Source: Branchiostoma floridae (Eukaryota > Chordata > Leptocardii > Amphioxiformes > Branchiostomatidae). From it: 64,000 nt of DNA. A program made the translations under genes and the position numbers. Under the pieces are notes generated by a model that ran no database searches, had not been told where the DNA came from, and saw nothing but the letters and a program-made list of their open reading frames with translations. The DNA lies in contig NC_049982.1 of assembly GCF_000003815.2 (NCBI RefSeq), forward strand, positions 1,393,489 through 1,457,488, in the 5' to 3' direction. This document shows positions 43,050 through 54,718 of the stretch, piece by piece. How positions within the stretch are numbered: position 1 is the stretch's first letter; each line of letters starts with the position of its first letter.

Positions 43050-43175
43050 CCCTACACGTTACGTGGCCGTGTTATGCAGTGTGAGATCCCGCAAAAGTGC
43101 ACCCTGAGTGCAGTCACATGGCCGTGTTCTGCAGTGTGAGATTACACGCGCCTACTGCAAAAGTGCAGTCTGTGA
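43050..43175. repeat. 55-bp diverged tandem duplication
   Basis: TGGCCGTGTT is found at 43064 and 43119, each followed by ATGCAGTGTGAGAT or CTGCAGTGTGAGAT and a GCAAAAGTGCA block. About two units. Confidence 0.75.
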
Positions 43176-44675
43176 GCATCCTCTGCAACAGGTGGTTGGG
43201 AGTTAGGCTGTTCGCTGGTGAGCAAACCCGGGCACTGCCCCCCTCCCATTCCCACTAGCCTCTTTTCGCACGTTTTTACAGCCTTGGGAAGACAGGAAAC
43301 TACCGATGGCGACAAAAATAACCATTACAGTAGAAAATATCATTCGAGATGAACGGAGCGTTTACATACGCCTTGCTACAGCTATCTATGTGCAGAAGAC
43401 CTACGGTTACAGTCGTACGCGTGGTACGGACCGCCTGTCCAGCAGCAGTCCGCTTGGCAGAGCTTCTGATCGGGACGAGATCTGATGTCCAGACGCAGAC
43501 AGTTCACAGACAGGATCAACACTTTACTTCAAACTCACTGAACTTTTAACCGCCGAACAGGCCAGTCACCCCAACCCCTTTCACCCGATAGAAAAAAAGT
43601 ACCTGAGTGTGTATCTGCTCTTTCTACATTTGGTTAACCTCGAGCAGCTAAAACCAGACAACTGAAGTGTTGTTACTATCACACCATTTGCAGATACCTA
43701 CAGGTGTACGAGGTAATCTACTCACAATGAACCAAATTGTAGCTGATAAGTCTTCATTTTGAAGTCTGGTCAACTGTTAACGGCTCAAGTGAACATTAAC
43801 TTTGTAGTTTCGGTGTAACAATAGAATGAGTATCAACATCGAATTTTACAATCATCTTAAACAACGGTAACGATACATTTGTATATGCAGGCATGGTGCG
43901 GTCGTTAGATTTGTGATTAGGTACAACAATGCAACTATTCGCCACCGACAGTTAAGCGTTGTGCGGCCTCACCCCGCTGCAGCAATGCTGTTTTGCTTAC
44001 ATAAATATTGAAACGACTACATAATGAGGACATTGACATTTCAGTACATACCGGCATATGGTCTGTTCATCGTTGTTAGGATTGCTTTACACGTTTTAAA
44101 GTAAACATTTGTTTAAGTTTAACAAAATGGAAAAAAAGGAGACAAATATCTGCATCGAAGAGATTTGACATGATCTCAAAATACGCTGATATCAGAACAA
44201 AACGCGGTAACACAATAATGAATTCGATCTAAACGTAAACAAAACCAACTCGGTGTATTTAGGAAGTCCCTGTTTAGTTAAAACTATTAACGTATACAAA
44301 CATATATGTACAGGCTTAAAGCCTCTAAGTATACTTTCCAGGCTATTTTACCAACTTAGACCAGACTTGAGTCAACAAGTAACACCTCGTCTTACGTGCA
44401 ACTTGTATTGCTATAAAGTTGATATGTTACACATTCAAACAGAACGGTGCAGCATGTTGGTTAGGTTGGAAACACCTCTGAAGTGCATTTTTTCACCAAA
44501 ATACCGAGCTTTGTACATTAAATCGAGGAACTGAATTGCATGGTGAGTGCCTAAAATGCATTCGTGAGCAACATCAAAGTAAACTTTTGGAGACACACAA
44601 AAATTCGTTCTGATGAGATGAACACATTTGACTAGCTCTTCACCCAACCGCGATGGTTTTACACTCGAAACACTT
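43176..44675. other. Unassigned non-coding sequence
   Basis: The block 43400-43500 is moderately GC-rich. A frame at 44253-44534 (93 codons) has no recognisable domain. No transposon ends seen. Confidence 0.35.
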
Positions 44676-44882
44676 TATGAATGTCTGAAACTCCAACTAA
44701 ATGTTAACGTACAGCGGTAGTAATTTTTCCTAGTTTAACAGTTTTCTGATCGAAACATTTTGGGGTATTAGAAAGTTCAATGTACATTGCACAGTTGAAT
44801 GTCTGAAACTCCAACTAAATGTTCACGTTCGGCGGTATTAGTTTTATTTCTCGTTCAACAGTTTACTGATCGAAGCAACGTA
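44676..44882. repeat. Diverged direct duplication, about 80 bp, 122 bp apart
   Basis: GAATGTCTGAAACTCCAACT then AAATGTTMACGTWCRGCGGT occurs at about 44679 and 44803. Both continue through TTTCYYRGTTYAACAGTTT and CTGATCGAARCA. Confidence 0.85.
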
Positions 44883-46060
44883 TGAAAATGAAAAGAGATC
44901 CATTGAACAGTGGACATTGGACAGTGTCCTTACTAGGTACAATGGTGGTGCTGTAGCCCGTCTGTATAGAAGCTCTACCGCCGTGTCTCTCTGTGCGGCG
45001 GAATGTTGGAACCTGGTTAATCAGTTCGATTGATATCGCCGTGCCTCGTGGCTATGGGATACAGTTACAGCGCGCAGTCCCACACACAGCGGTTCTGTGG
45101 GGATGTGTTGTGTTGTGTTCGGTCTGTGTTGTCCTGCGGCGTGTTGACATCAAACGTCTCGGTCGCCCGGAGCCGTTGTTCCCGGTTTCACCACGAGTTG
45201 TACCTTCAGGACGCTTAAACAACCCATAACACTGTCTCATATCAAGGTGCCTTGGGTTGATGGTTCAAGCTGTCAGTTGTTGTTTTCACAACTTGCACTT
45301 TCCGACGCGACAGTGTGTTTGACGTTCAGCTAATTTTCTAGTTATGTAACACAGAAAAAAATTTCGCCTCGGGTTGAGCCAGAAGGTCGGTATTTTCCCA
45401 ACGTCGTGCGAGACGTATATGTCATCTTGTGATCATACTTATAGTATAAACTTAACACCACATAATAACTACCACTGCTACAACCCTGCTGTCAGACTCT
45501 GAGTACAACGAGACGACTTTTATATTAAGCAAATGAGCACTATCAAAAGATATCTGAAATGCCTTGCTCATTTACATTAAATGCAAACACCACCAACGTT
45601 AAACACACAACATACATACACACATACGCACGCGCACACACGGATATATACGAGTACGAGAAAGGGTGGGGGGGGGGGGGGAGAGAAAGAGACCGATTGA
45701 TAGATTGATAGATTTATATGCATTAGAACCTTTGCATCGCTGTTTCTCATTTCCCCACTACAACTACAACTACAACCTACACTATATTATCTACAATCGA
45801 ATGTGCAATGTTTGCATTTTTCATACACTAACATAAGTCAAACTATAACTACCTACAGTAGCACGGAGACATATTTTGCTAGTCGTACCTCATACGTCTA
45901 TTTCCTCATCTAGCCGATTTCCGTATTCAGACGAAAATGACCACGCAAAGATGTTGGCAATCTGTTAAGAAGAGAGCCTTGCTTGCCAACCGGGTAGCTG
46001 AATATTGAAGAGTAGATCTAGATTTGCAGATGTGATTTAGTAACAAATTTTCCTACCGTT
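44883..46060. other. Unassigned sequence with simple repeats
   Basis: Contains a CA-rich stretch (45594-45645, ACACACAACATACATACACA), a 14-base G run at 45668-45681 followed by GA repeats, a GATTGATAGATTGATAGATT repeat near 45693, and an ACTACAACTACAACTACAAC repeat near 45758. No gene recognised. Confidence 0.45.
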
Positions 46061-46064
46061 TCAG

Positions 46065-46292
46065 AACCTCCGCTGCCCACCGACGGTTGAACCTCAGCCC
46101 CGCACGCTGATTACACCCGGAGTCCACCGCAGCACCGACCGGCTAACCCCGGCCCTGCACGCTGTTTACACCCGGAGCCCACCGCAGCACCGACCGGCTC
46201 ACCTCGGCCCCGCACGCTGTTTACACCCGGAGCCCACCGCAGAACCACCCTGGAGAGCACGGTGGACGTCAAGCCGACTATGCCCCATAAAG
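46065..46292 (+). other. Candidate internal exon of 228 bp, overlapping a 55-bp repeat
   Basis: A polypyrimidine acceptor TTTTCCTACCGTTTCAG precedes 46065, and a donor CCCATAAAG|GTAGGAAC follows 46292. The interval is 228 bp, 76 codons, and its first frame is fully open; the other two have stops. The translation is Arg/Pro-rich (TPGVHRSTDRLTPALHAVYT), as expected for GC-rich repeats, so coding is doubtful. An ATG lies 13 bp from the donor (ATGCCCCATAAAG), so it could also be a 5' exon with the start codon. Confidence 0.3.
46092..46250. repeat. Minisatellite, 55-bp unit, three copies
   Basis: GCACGCTG recurs at 46102, 46157 and 46212, followed by TTTACACCCGGAGCCCACCG and CAGCACCGACCGGCT. The unit length is not a multiple of three, so repeat copies appear in shifted frames. 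Confidence 0.93.
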
Positions 46293-46343
46293 GTAGGAAC
46301 ACTCCCGCCCAACTTCGCACGGACGTCCGCTGTTACTTCTAAC

Positions 46344-46875
46344 GTCATTCTGTTCAGCGAGTTTGTCTGGACTTAAACATTTATGCAGTTTTAAAATGTA
46401 AAAGACGTCCGCTGTTTATAAGTTCATTTGTTTGCTTTGTTCGTTTGTTTGTTTGTTTGTTTGCTTGTTTTTTCTTGTTTGGATCCTAACATTTATGCAG
46501 TAGAAATAGATCAAACGTCCGCTGTTCACTTGAGCTTAGCTTCATTCTGTTCAGTGTGCTTGCTTGTTCGTTCGTTTGCTTGCTTGTTTGTTTGTTTGTT
46601 TGTTTGGAACCTAACATTTATTCAGTAGAAATAGAACAAGCGTCAACTGTTAACTTGAGCTTAACTTCAGTTCATTTTGTTCAGTTTGCTCGCTTGTTCG
46701 TTTGTTTTTCCGTTTGCTTGTTTGTTTGGTTGGATCCTAACATTTACGCAGTAGATATAGAACAAACGCTCCCTGTTAACATCAGCTTAATTTTGTTCTG
46801 TTCAATTTGTTTACTTGTTTGTTTGTTTGTTTGTTTGTTTAGATCATAGCATTTAAGCATCGTAGAAATAGGTAG
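46344..46875. repeat. Tandem array of about 125-bp units containing (GTTT)n
   Basis: The block GGATCCTAACATTTATGCAG or a variant occurs near 46365 (diverged), 46481, 46606, 46732 and 46841. It is followed by TAGAAATAGAWCAAACGTCC, GCTGTTMACTTGAGCTTA and then a variable run of GTTT/GCTT units. Both the long unit and the internal microsatellite have expanded. Frames full of CLFVCLFV residues are microsatellite translation. Confidence 0.92.
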
Positions 46876-47127
46876 CTTATACCGCACCTAGTCACCAATC
46901 GTCCTTAAAGCCTCGAGTTCGGAACCCCGATCTCAAAGGGCAGTCGTTGGTAAAGTTTCTACGGGGAATATTAATGTTGGTCCTAGAGCCGAGGAGCTTG
47001 CTTGTGCAGGCCCTGGAAACAGTCTTGTTCCATACCCTGCTCTGACGTGATACCGTGATGTATGTTAGAAGTGCTTGTGTTGGTAGCTCCTGGTGTGTAG
47101 CGTTAAGTTCCGTACATCTTCGTCGAC
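46876..47127. other. Flank of the mariner-like element
   Basis: No feature recognised. The sequence directly left of the insertion is CGTACATCTTCGTCGAC. Confidence 0.35.
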
Positions 47128-48012
47128 TACGAGGGGGGTTCAATAAGTTCTTTGCCTCACCAAGAAATAACAAGCACAACTCAGATTTTCAGGCACAACT
47201 TCATAGTATGAAGTCTTTTATCAATATCCTCCAAATTACAAATCATTGGAGTCATTACTTTCCAGGCATTCGTTTTTTCTAAATTAGAAGGTAAGTGGGG
47301 AGAAAAAGAAGGGTGAAGTGTGATCAGACAATTTGACCTCACACCTCAGGTTGCAGATCAATTGTCCACCTTTTTTTTTCGTTATCCCTTACCTAACGTT
47401 ACCGGGTGTCGCCTGCAACATGATGATCACAATAATTTGAATTTTGGTACACATTTATATAAGACTTTATACATGTACGTGGGGTTATCAATAAGTCCCC
47501 GACTTTACCGAGAAAAAATAAGCACAGCTCAGATTTCGAAGCATAGATGTCAAGTATAAAGTCTTATATAAATATGTACCAAAATTCAAATTAGTGTGAT
47601 CATTACTTTGCAGGCGACACCCAGTAACGTTAGGTGAGGGAGAAGGAAAAAAACGTGGACAATTGACCTGACCTGAGTGTGTGGGTCAATTTGCGCTGCT
47701 GGAAGTTAGAAACCCAATTCTTTTTGCTTGAAATAGGAAGAGAATCATTATCAAACATTTTGACAACGTCTTTTGTTAATTTATGGCATGGGAAACTAGA
47801 CCCACACATGTCTGATCACAATTCACACAACTTTTTTCTCGCCACTTACCTTCTAATTTAGGAAAAACGAATGCCTGGAAAGTAATGACTCCAATGATTT
47901 GAAATTTGGAGGATATTGATAAAAGACTTCATACTATGAAGTTGTGCCTGAAAATCTGAGTTCTGCTTGTTATTTCTTGGTGAGGCAAAGAACTTATTGA
48001 ACCCCCCTCGTA
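47128..48012. mobile_element. Composite mariner-like palindrome flanked by TA
   Basis: The outer element spans 47130-48010, with TA on both sides (47128-47129, 48011-48012), the Tc1/mariner signature. Its termini begin CGAGGGGGGTTCAATAAGTT, then TTTGCCTCACCAAGAAATAA. Outer arms are about 200 bp (47130-47330 and 47809-48010) and differ at few positions. Between them is a second, related palindrome. There is no transposase frame, so it is non-autonomous. Confidence 0.88.
47341..47680. mobile_element. Inner, diverged mariner-like palindrome missing one terminus
   Basis: Arms at 47341-47472 and 47554-47680 are inverted copies sharing ATTGTCCAC, AACGTTACYGGGTGTCGCCT and GAATTTTGGTACAYATTTAT. Only the right-hand arm continues into a terminus (47478-47553) reading CGTGGGGTTATCAATAAGTC, preceded by TA at 47476-47477. 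That arm aligns in order with the outer arm (CAATAAGT, AAGCACARCTCAGATTT, ATAAAGTCTTATATAAATAT). The left inner arm lacks its last 76-80 bp. It is therefore a diverged relative inserted into, or recombined with, the outer element. Confidence 0.8.
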
Positions 48013-49563
48013 TCTTGCCATAGTGTAGATGTTGTTTATATGTTATTTCGCTAGTATACCTGCCCGTCCAAGCATGTGTATGCACACTGTTCCGACAACC
48101 GCATCACCCGTACAATATAACAAGCACACAACTCAATCAGCCCACAATATGGGACAATTTGTGCCCTTTCTTCCTACTGAAACACCGTTAAGCCTTTAAT
48201 TGCCTCGGTTATTTACAATTAACGAACATTTCCATACTTCCATAGCAGCCTACAAACTGCACAGCTTGACAGTAATCTCTAAATTACCACTCGATATAAA
48301 CTGCAAAACGGGCTGGTTACAATTTTCTCACCGTTTTTACTTCCTATTGTGTCTGTTTGTAACTGTATATAACTTAGACTCTCTAGTTTTCGTCATTTTG
48401 CTTTTTTTTCTGTGTTCTTTACATACCTTTGTAGCTTTGTTTTTCCAACTTTGTGTGCCCATCTGCAAAGTTTCACACTGAGCATGTCAACACTTTCGTT
48501 CAGACAAAGTTTGTCAGAAATAAATGCTTTTAATCCAGTGTTACAAAAAATTCCATTGGACGATTAGCAAAATAGTACGGTATTAATATTTCGAAAGTGT
48601 GAATTGCAACAAGTTTTCAATTTAGTCGAACAAAAATGATGCATAACTCAAGCAAACCAATGAAAAAGAAATCTACCGGTGATATTGACATTTCCCCCAA
48701 CGAAACTTATGTACTATATACTGCGTTTATATAATTTATAGTATACCAATCTTGAAGTAAATCTACGCAATTAAATGCAGCAGTTAGTAAAGTCTTCGAA
48801 GCAGAAGGAGTTGTACAAAAAGCTCAGTTTGGTGCCTATTTAATGTGTCAAGTTAGGAACAAAATAAAACGTCGTAAAATGACGAGCCAGACCCAGTTGT
48901 TTTGCTGCCACCATTGTTCTATGTCAGAGGTCACATGAAATACATTTGGTCTCAAAGCCGAACGTACCAAAAACCAAGAACTAATAGTCAAAAGGTGGCA
49001 TGCAACTCTTGATTAAGTCTTCATAAAAGAGCATCAGAACCATGATCAGAATGCTGACCTACAAACTGTTGTAACCTGGCAGTTGTTAGATTGTTTTTCG
49101 TTTGTTCTGATGGATGTTGAGTCCGTAGTATTTCTTACAGATTTTGACACATGAAAAGTACCATAGCAAGAGTTAGACTGATGTTACAACACACATACTT
49201 GCACGTAAACAAACGTTTGTAGAAACGGACAGAACATACCTGATCAGTTTATCGCGGTAGGTTAGGTTTCATGTAGACATTTTTGTTGTAGCATTTTGTT
49301 TGGCACTAACGCATCTCATAAAAAAAATGATAATACATGCTCTGTTGTTTACTTTGTAACCCCTTACTATATCCACAAGCCTTCTAGCTAATATCTAGCA
49401 CCTTTGCCCAACACAACAATGCGTTTCAGCCTCATTTGGGTGCCTAATGACACGACTGAAACCTATCGCTCCGTTTCGATCAATCATCGATCCTGACACG
49501 AATGATGTTCGATACATCAAACGTGTGACAGATCGGGGTGAGAACCGCGACCTCATACACGAC
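48013..49563. other. AT-rich unassigned sequence
   Basis: No element recognised. The + frame at 48200-48481 is hydrophobic from T-richness and is not supported as a gene. Confidence 0.35.
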
Positions 49564-49815
49564 TTAAGGCCCCCTCTCACTTGACGTGCGGCACGCTTGC
49601 GGCATTGCTGCGTTCGTTCACTGCGTCACTGTTTTGTTATTTTCTTCGTTTTTTTATGATTCAGATATTGCGCAATACGTAAAAGTATAACATAAAAGAC
49701 GACAAAATATACAACAAGTAAGAAAATTCGTTCTTTATCTCTGAAATTCGTTGAGCATCTTCCGAACGCAGCAATGCCGCAAGCGTGCCGCACGTCAAGT
49801 GAGAGGGGGCCTTTA
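49564..49815. mobile_element. Complete Harbinger-like MITE (family H), 246 bp, TTA duplication
   Basis: The element spans 49567-49812. Terminal inverted repeats are exactly 50 bp with no mismatch: AGGCCCCCTCTCACTTGACG, TGCGGCACGCTTGCGGCATT, GCTGCGTTCG. Both flanks carry TTA (49564-49566, 49813-49815). A 3-bp TWA duplication is the PIF/Harbinger hallmark (family knowledge). The interior, read in complement, holds GCTCAACGAATTTCAGAGAT, AAAGAACGAATTTTC and TATACTTTTACGTATTGCGC, which is also found in family C. Confidence 0.92.
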
Positions 49816-50919
49816 GCGTCTTGTTAGGCGAAGCTGATGTCACACGACAGATTATACACTCAGGTAGAGAACACAGATAGAGAACTATATAGCACATGTA
49901 CTGATACATGCCAGCTAACTGTTAGATACACGACATAGATAGAACTCTGCACAGTCAGGTACATATAGCTAACAATCTTAGTCATTAAAGACGCAGGAAA
50001 TTGCACCGGGGAATAGTTTACTTCAACAAGCGGTCGTCTGTCTTGTCTACATATTTTCACTGATTAGCTCTCACTTGTTTCCTCTCCGAAAGTGACATGA
50101 AGAATACATTTGTAGGGATGCAGTGTTATTGTTGTTAAACGTAGACAAAGAACATTCTCAAAATACGAGTTGTTACCCAGATAGAAACTGTCGAAATTTA
50201 ATTGTCTTTGAGTCATAACAGCTCGCAAAAGCACACCGTCAATCCCAGGCATATAATACACTAGCCAAGAACGAAAAAAAACAACAACGAAGAACGGTTG
50301 TAACATGTGTTTCATCAGTGCTGATATATTCGTCAGAAAAATAAGATGGGTATAAGTCAACGTAATGCCACAAATTTGGCTACAAAATGACTTGAATTGG
50401 TTACTACACACCGTATTTATTATTCAACGCTGGCACAACTGTAACTAACTATGACCTTTGTTGTCTGGGCTTGCTGATGAGATCCTGGTTGTGATAAGCG
50501 TACAGTATACCCGGATGGCCTTTTCTACGGACGGAATCAGTTACAGGTGTTACAAACGAGGAATTGCTAAGATATAAACAGAAATATTCTCCTTCCTACC
50601 TCAGACGTGTCCTGTTTGTTTCCTTTGTTCCTGACTGCCGTTACCTTTTTCTGTCATTGTGCGAACCGTTTTGCATGCGATATTACATGGTATAGCTTCG
50701 GTGGCGTAGAAGAGAACAAGAACTCATTATACATTAGCTCAGAAACGGTTTGAAATGGCAAGTCTTCAGCAAATCTGTATCCGAATTAGTCCAACCGTAT
50801 GTGGGTTAATGACGTTGTCTTGAATTGGGCTCTCTGAAGATGGCGCTCGGTCTCGGTCCTATCCAGTAGTCGTCGCTATTGTCAGAGAGAATTGTCATTT
50901 TTGTTGGATATGGTCCATA
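49816..50919. other. Unassigned non-coding sequence
   Basis: No element recognised on either strand. Confidence 0.35.
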
Positions 50920-51215
50920 AGGTTGGCTTGGTCACAATGTAGCAAACTTGTCCCAGTGTAGCCGTTCCCGATGAGAATGTTCCAGGCTCAGATTGCCAGC
51001 CCTGATTGCACCCAAACACCCGCCATGTTGTGGAGGTCTAACTCTCCGCCTTTCAGCACACAAACTCGCCAATGTTATGAGCCATTGAACAAACAGAATG
51101 GCGCGCATTCCTCGCTCGGCCCCGCAATCCGAGAGAACACGAGATTTCCCGATAACTGGCGAGGCCACGATGATGGTGGGATGAGTGCTGGCGAGACGGG
51201 GGACGACTAGGCCAT
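50920..51215. promoter_or_regulatory. Candidate conserved non-coding element
   Basis: Non-repetitive block of even composition: CCAGGCTCAGATTGCCAGCC, CTGATTGCACCCAAACACCC, GAGCCATTGAACAAACAGAA and GGCGCGCATTCC, with SOX-like and forkhead-like (AAACA) sites. Its right edge comes shortly before the family C MITE at 51242. Function not shown. Confidence 0.3.
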
Positions 51216-51241
51216 GTCTGTTCCTCGCTAAACTTTATTTA

Positions 51242-51474
51242 GGCCCCCTGTCTACTAGACGGCGATCGCGCTGCGCTCTCACTGCGACCTAAATAGGATA
51301 TGTGTAATATTCGCTTTCACACTGGGCATATCATACAAAACGTTACAGTCTGAATAAGAAGACAAAACTCAGAAATGGTAAAAAGTTTCTTTTCTATAAA
51401 ATCCGTTGAGTGATATTTCAAATTTTAGGTCGCAGAGAGCGCGCGGCGAGAGCTCCGTTCTAGTGGAAAGTGGG
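51242..51474. mobile_element. MITE family C, complete copy in reverse orientation
   Basis: Starts GGCCCCCTGTCTACTAGACG, GCGATCGCGCTGCGCTCTCA, CTGCGACCTAAATAGG. Ends TTTAGGTCGCAGAGAGCGCG, CGGCGAGAGCTCCGTTCTAG, TGGAAAGTGGG. The core in complement reads GTTTTGTCTTCTTATTCAGA and CGTTTTGTATGATATGCCCA. Flanks are TTTA and TATAAA; no unambiguous duplication. Confidence 0.85.
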
Positions 51475-52029
51475 TATAAATAAACGACCATACTTTGACG
51501 TTCCCACCTAATGAATTAATATACAAGTTGTTACGGCTTCAACGCTTTTACAAGCTTAAATGTACCCCAAAAAATGTAGAATTACCAAGCTGACCCTAGC
51601 TAATTTGAAGTAGCAAACTTTTTAAGTGTATGAAATTTAATTCTATAGTTATAAGATCTAACTACCTACCTACAACATTGCTATTATTATTGCGACATTA
51701 TGACCTTTGGCTGTAACAATGTTACAAAACTTTATTAATCAACGAAAACTCAATCGTAAATTGGGACCAACTTGATTGGGTCAGTGCACCAGGTGTGAGA
51801 TAAGTGGCATTCGTAGAAATGTCGCGAAGGACGTTTGTATCATTTCTCTGTGGACCAAGGTCGGAAAATTAGTTGCTGACGTCAAACATGGCTCTGGCTA
51901 CTATAGAAAACTGACTTTGGTGTGTAATTAAAGACGTTTTTGGTTGTAAAGGTGCAGTTTGCCAAGAAGCTTAGGCAGAGAAGTTCGTCTTGAGTGAATT
52001 TGCGACCGTGGCGACCACCTAATGGTCGG
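51475..52029. other. Unassigned AT-rich sequence
   Basis: No element recognised. Confidence 0.35.
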
Positions 52030-52262
52030 TCCATATGTTGCAAAGTAGGCAGAAAACTGCAACATTGTTGCCGGTTGTCGCCTTTTATGTGTCCATAATG
52101 TGGGCCCATTCCGGCCGAGCCCACCGCTGGAGGGGGGGACACATCCATCAACCTGCGGACAGGAGAACAAAAACAACAGGAGCGACACGATGTCGCGCCT
52201 TGTACGGCCCACTTTGGGGACGTTCGCGACAGAAAGGACAGGAATAACATCATGGGGAAATC
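52030..52262. promoter_or_regulatory. Candidate conserved non-coding element
   Basis: GC-balanced block: TTATGTGTCCATAATGTGGG, CCCATTCCGGCCGAGCCCAC, GACACATCCATCAACCTGCG, GAACAAAAACAACAGGAGCG, GGAATAACATCATGGGG. The minus-strand frame over 129 codons has no domain signature and is probably chance. No repeat match. Confidence 0.3.
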
Positions 52263-54718
52263 CATCAACAATCTGAGTTATGGCTGAATCGACTTTCGCA
52301 ATCTATTTCAACTCTTACATTTCTTATTCTAAGGACAGCATATTAAAAAAAAGTGCATGCAAACATACATTTATTAATGCCACACAAGATGTACAATAGT
52401 TTCACATCTATGATGATTATATTCAGCAATATAGTGCCTTTTATCAACATTCACAATGAAAGTATAACTCAATATCAATTATTAATGCACTAAAAATATT
52501 TAGGCAAAACACAAAATGGTGGACATGACAAACTTTAGAACTACACGAAAATACTACCATACTAAATATACTAGTATTTTATCCCTGTCGGCATCTAGTT
52601 GAACATCTAAGCATTTTGTTACCAGCATGAGAACTAATTTTCAAAACCATTGTCTTTAACTATAGCTTGATTCCACACAACAATATTAGCTACTTTCGTC
52701 TCAGAAAACATCAGAAGGTCCCTTGAGATGCTGAGGAGATTCTCCATCCTCACGCCATCTCTTACAGGCAGAGAAAACATCACTTCTCAGAACCTCCGCC
52801 TTAAAGGGTCTTACAGTCATCTACTAAGAACCTTTGAGTGGATTCAGAAGCCCAAGGGATCTCGAATGTACAGTAGTACAGTACATGTTGTATGATATGC
52901 CTCTCTATCAAAGAGCCGTTGTTGATTTGGTCATCAACAATTATAAATACAAGTTCCTTTTAATACCGGAACATTCCGAGAGTAATTCGACTATCGTTTC
53001 AGCATAGCTTTTTAGATAGACTGTCGCTGATATTTGAGGAAAAATTAAAGTTGTGAGCTAGGAATCTATGGATAGATGCAAGGAGATTCTGTCAAACGTT
53101 ATTGAATACAAAGCATTGACACAACAAAAGGAGAGTGGCTTTCATGAGGTCTACTACATCCATACATACAAAAATAAGGCATTTTGAATCTACGGTTTTG
53201 AAGGACGTTTGCAGCCATAGAATTGGTCAGTAAAGTCTTGCTGAAATCCTTAGGATGCATGTGTTCCGTTGGTATATTTTTATTATCTTAATTTCGCTTG
53301 CCGAGTCCGTGTTATCTATAGACCTTGAGTGTCGTGCATGTAAACATCAGACCGGTCCTCATGAGAACACAGGAGCAGTGCAGACGTCCTTCCCTCCAGG
53401 ACCACCGGAGCAGCTCGGGTCGCCGCGTTTGTAAGCGGGTCCCGGGAACGTATTGTCGGTCCTCCCGCGCCTTTGTGTCCGCGGATATGCATGAAACAGG
53501 CGAGGGAGGCCGAGATTCATGCCTCCTGTCAGGTTCTGTTCGCGAGGGGCGGTGTTCGGCGGTGCTCCGACGCTTTGTTGGGTCGTTTGCCGCCGGTTGG
53601 TCAAAAACAAGCGGGGTAATGACGAGGAACTGCGTGGACGTGTCCTGGTAACGCATTGTGGCACCTTTGTGGAGCGTTATGTGCGGGAAACAACGGGAAC
53701 GTAATACGATGTATGGCGTTTGGCAGGGGAGATTTGTCATAGTCGACGCGAGTTCCGCCTGTAATACCGCACTGTCAGCAGAAACAACTACAACAAACCA
53801 CACAATAACGTCGGGCTCGCTGGACAGAAACTGTAGCAGATAATCAGGAACATTAAACGGGTTTCAATGTGGAATGGTCTATGCCTGGCTTCAAGATATT
53901 TTGTAGAAGTTCAAGGGCTTTCCTCCCGGAAATGCAGGCAATATTTGTATGTCATCAATTGAAACTCAGACCAAAGCACCTGTGAATAGTCACTAAAATC
54001 GTAATTAAAAATAAAAATTTACAAAAAATTGCTTTAGAGAAGGCAGAGTGTCTGTATGTCTGTCGACTTTACGCAGACGTGTTCTTAGCGCTGCTGGTAG
54101 TAAGTTTTGTGTTGATTTTTTTTATCTTGAATAACAATTATCAACAGTATTCCTAGCCAGACACCAATAAGTTTTCAAACCGTGTTGAAGGTGCAAGTTG
54201 CAATGTGTACGTTTGTAATCTATAGGGAATTTCAATGCACTAGTTCACACAGAAGTGGCTCATTGCATAGTAATTGATTTTCCTTTCTTTACTTTTCTGT
54301 TTTGTTTCTTTACACTTGCTTACCTTTACAACCATGCCTGTCTTATTTCTCTCCGTGAAAATTGGAATATGTTACACAAAGTTATGTTAACATGCGTCAA
54401 AACATTGTGCATGCGTCAAAGATTTATACTTGCGATAGATCAGTAACCGTTTTATTGATATTTAAACTTTGATATTTTGTTATCTTTGTTTTCACTTCAT
54501 AGCATTGTCCATGCCCCTTCTTTTGCAAAGGCTTAATCGTGCAGTAGGGCTCTATGTTATAACGTAGTGGCGCACAGTTGTCGCAGATCTAACCATTTCC
54601 CAAACACCTCAACACAGTGCGCTTTTCACACATACCGTAGTCTACCCTGCTGTATCCTACTGACCTGCATAGAACTTTGACCTTTGAACCTTCCTTCCTC
54701 TCTCCGCCTGCCCTGTAG
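52263..54718. other. Unassigned sequence, possibly with a minus-strand 3' UTR
   Basis: A minus-strand AATAAA lies at 52370-52375, followed by AT-rich sequence like a 3' UTR, but no coding exon was found to the right. Positions 53370-53700 are GC-rich (GAGCAGCTCGGGTCGCCGCG) with overlapping frames up to 163 codons in three frames, which is a sign of base composition and not a gene. No transposon ends seen. Confidence 0.3.

Noticed and set aside
2944-43175. CRISPR-like arrays among the tandem repeats
   Set aside because: Repeats are adjacent tandem units without unique spacers, in a clearly eukaryotic sequence.
46428-46849. Frames rich in CLFVCLFV
   Set aside because: They are translations of the (GTTT)n microsatellite.
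51242-51474. A 3-bp TWA duplication for family C
   Set aside because: The flanks (TTTA on the left, TATAAA on the right) do not give an unambiguous duplication, and other copies do not agree.
51882-52271. Minus-strand frame of 129 codons
   Set aside because: Two overlapping frames are similarly long and neither resembles a known protein; more likely a non-coding element.
53312-53803. Minus-strand open frame of 163 codons
   Set aside because: Overlapping long frames on both strands show that GC-rich composition removes stops. No domain, signal peptide or splice context is visible.
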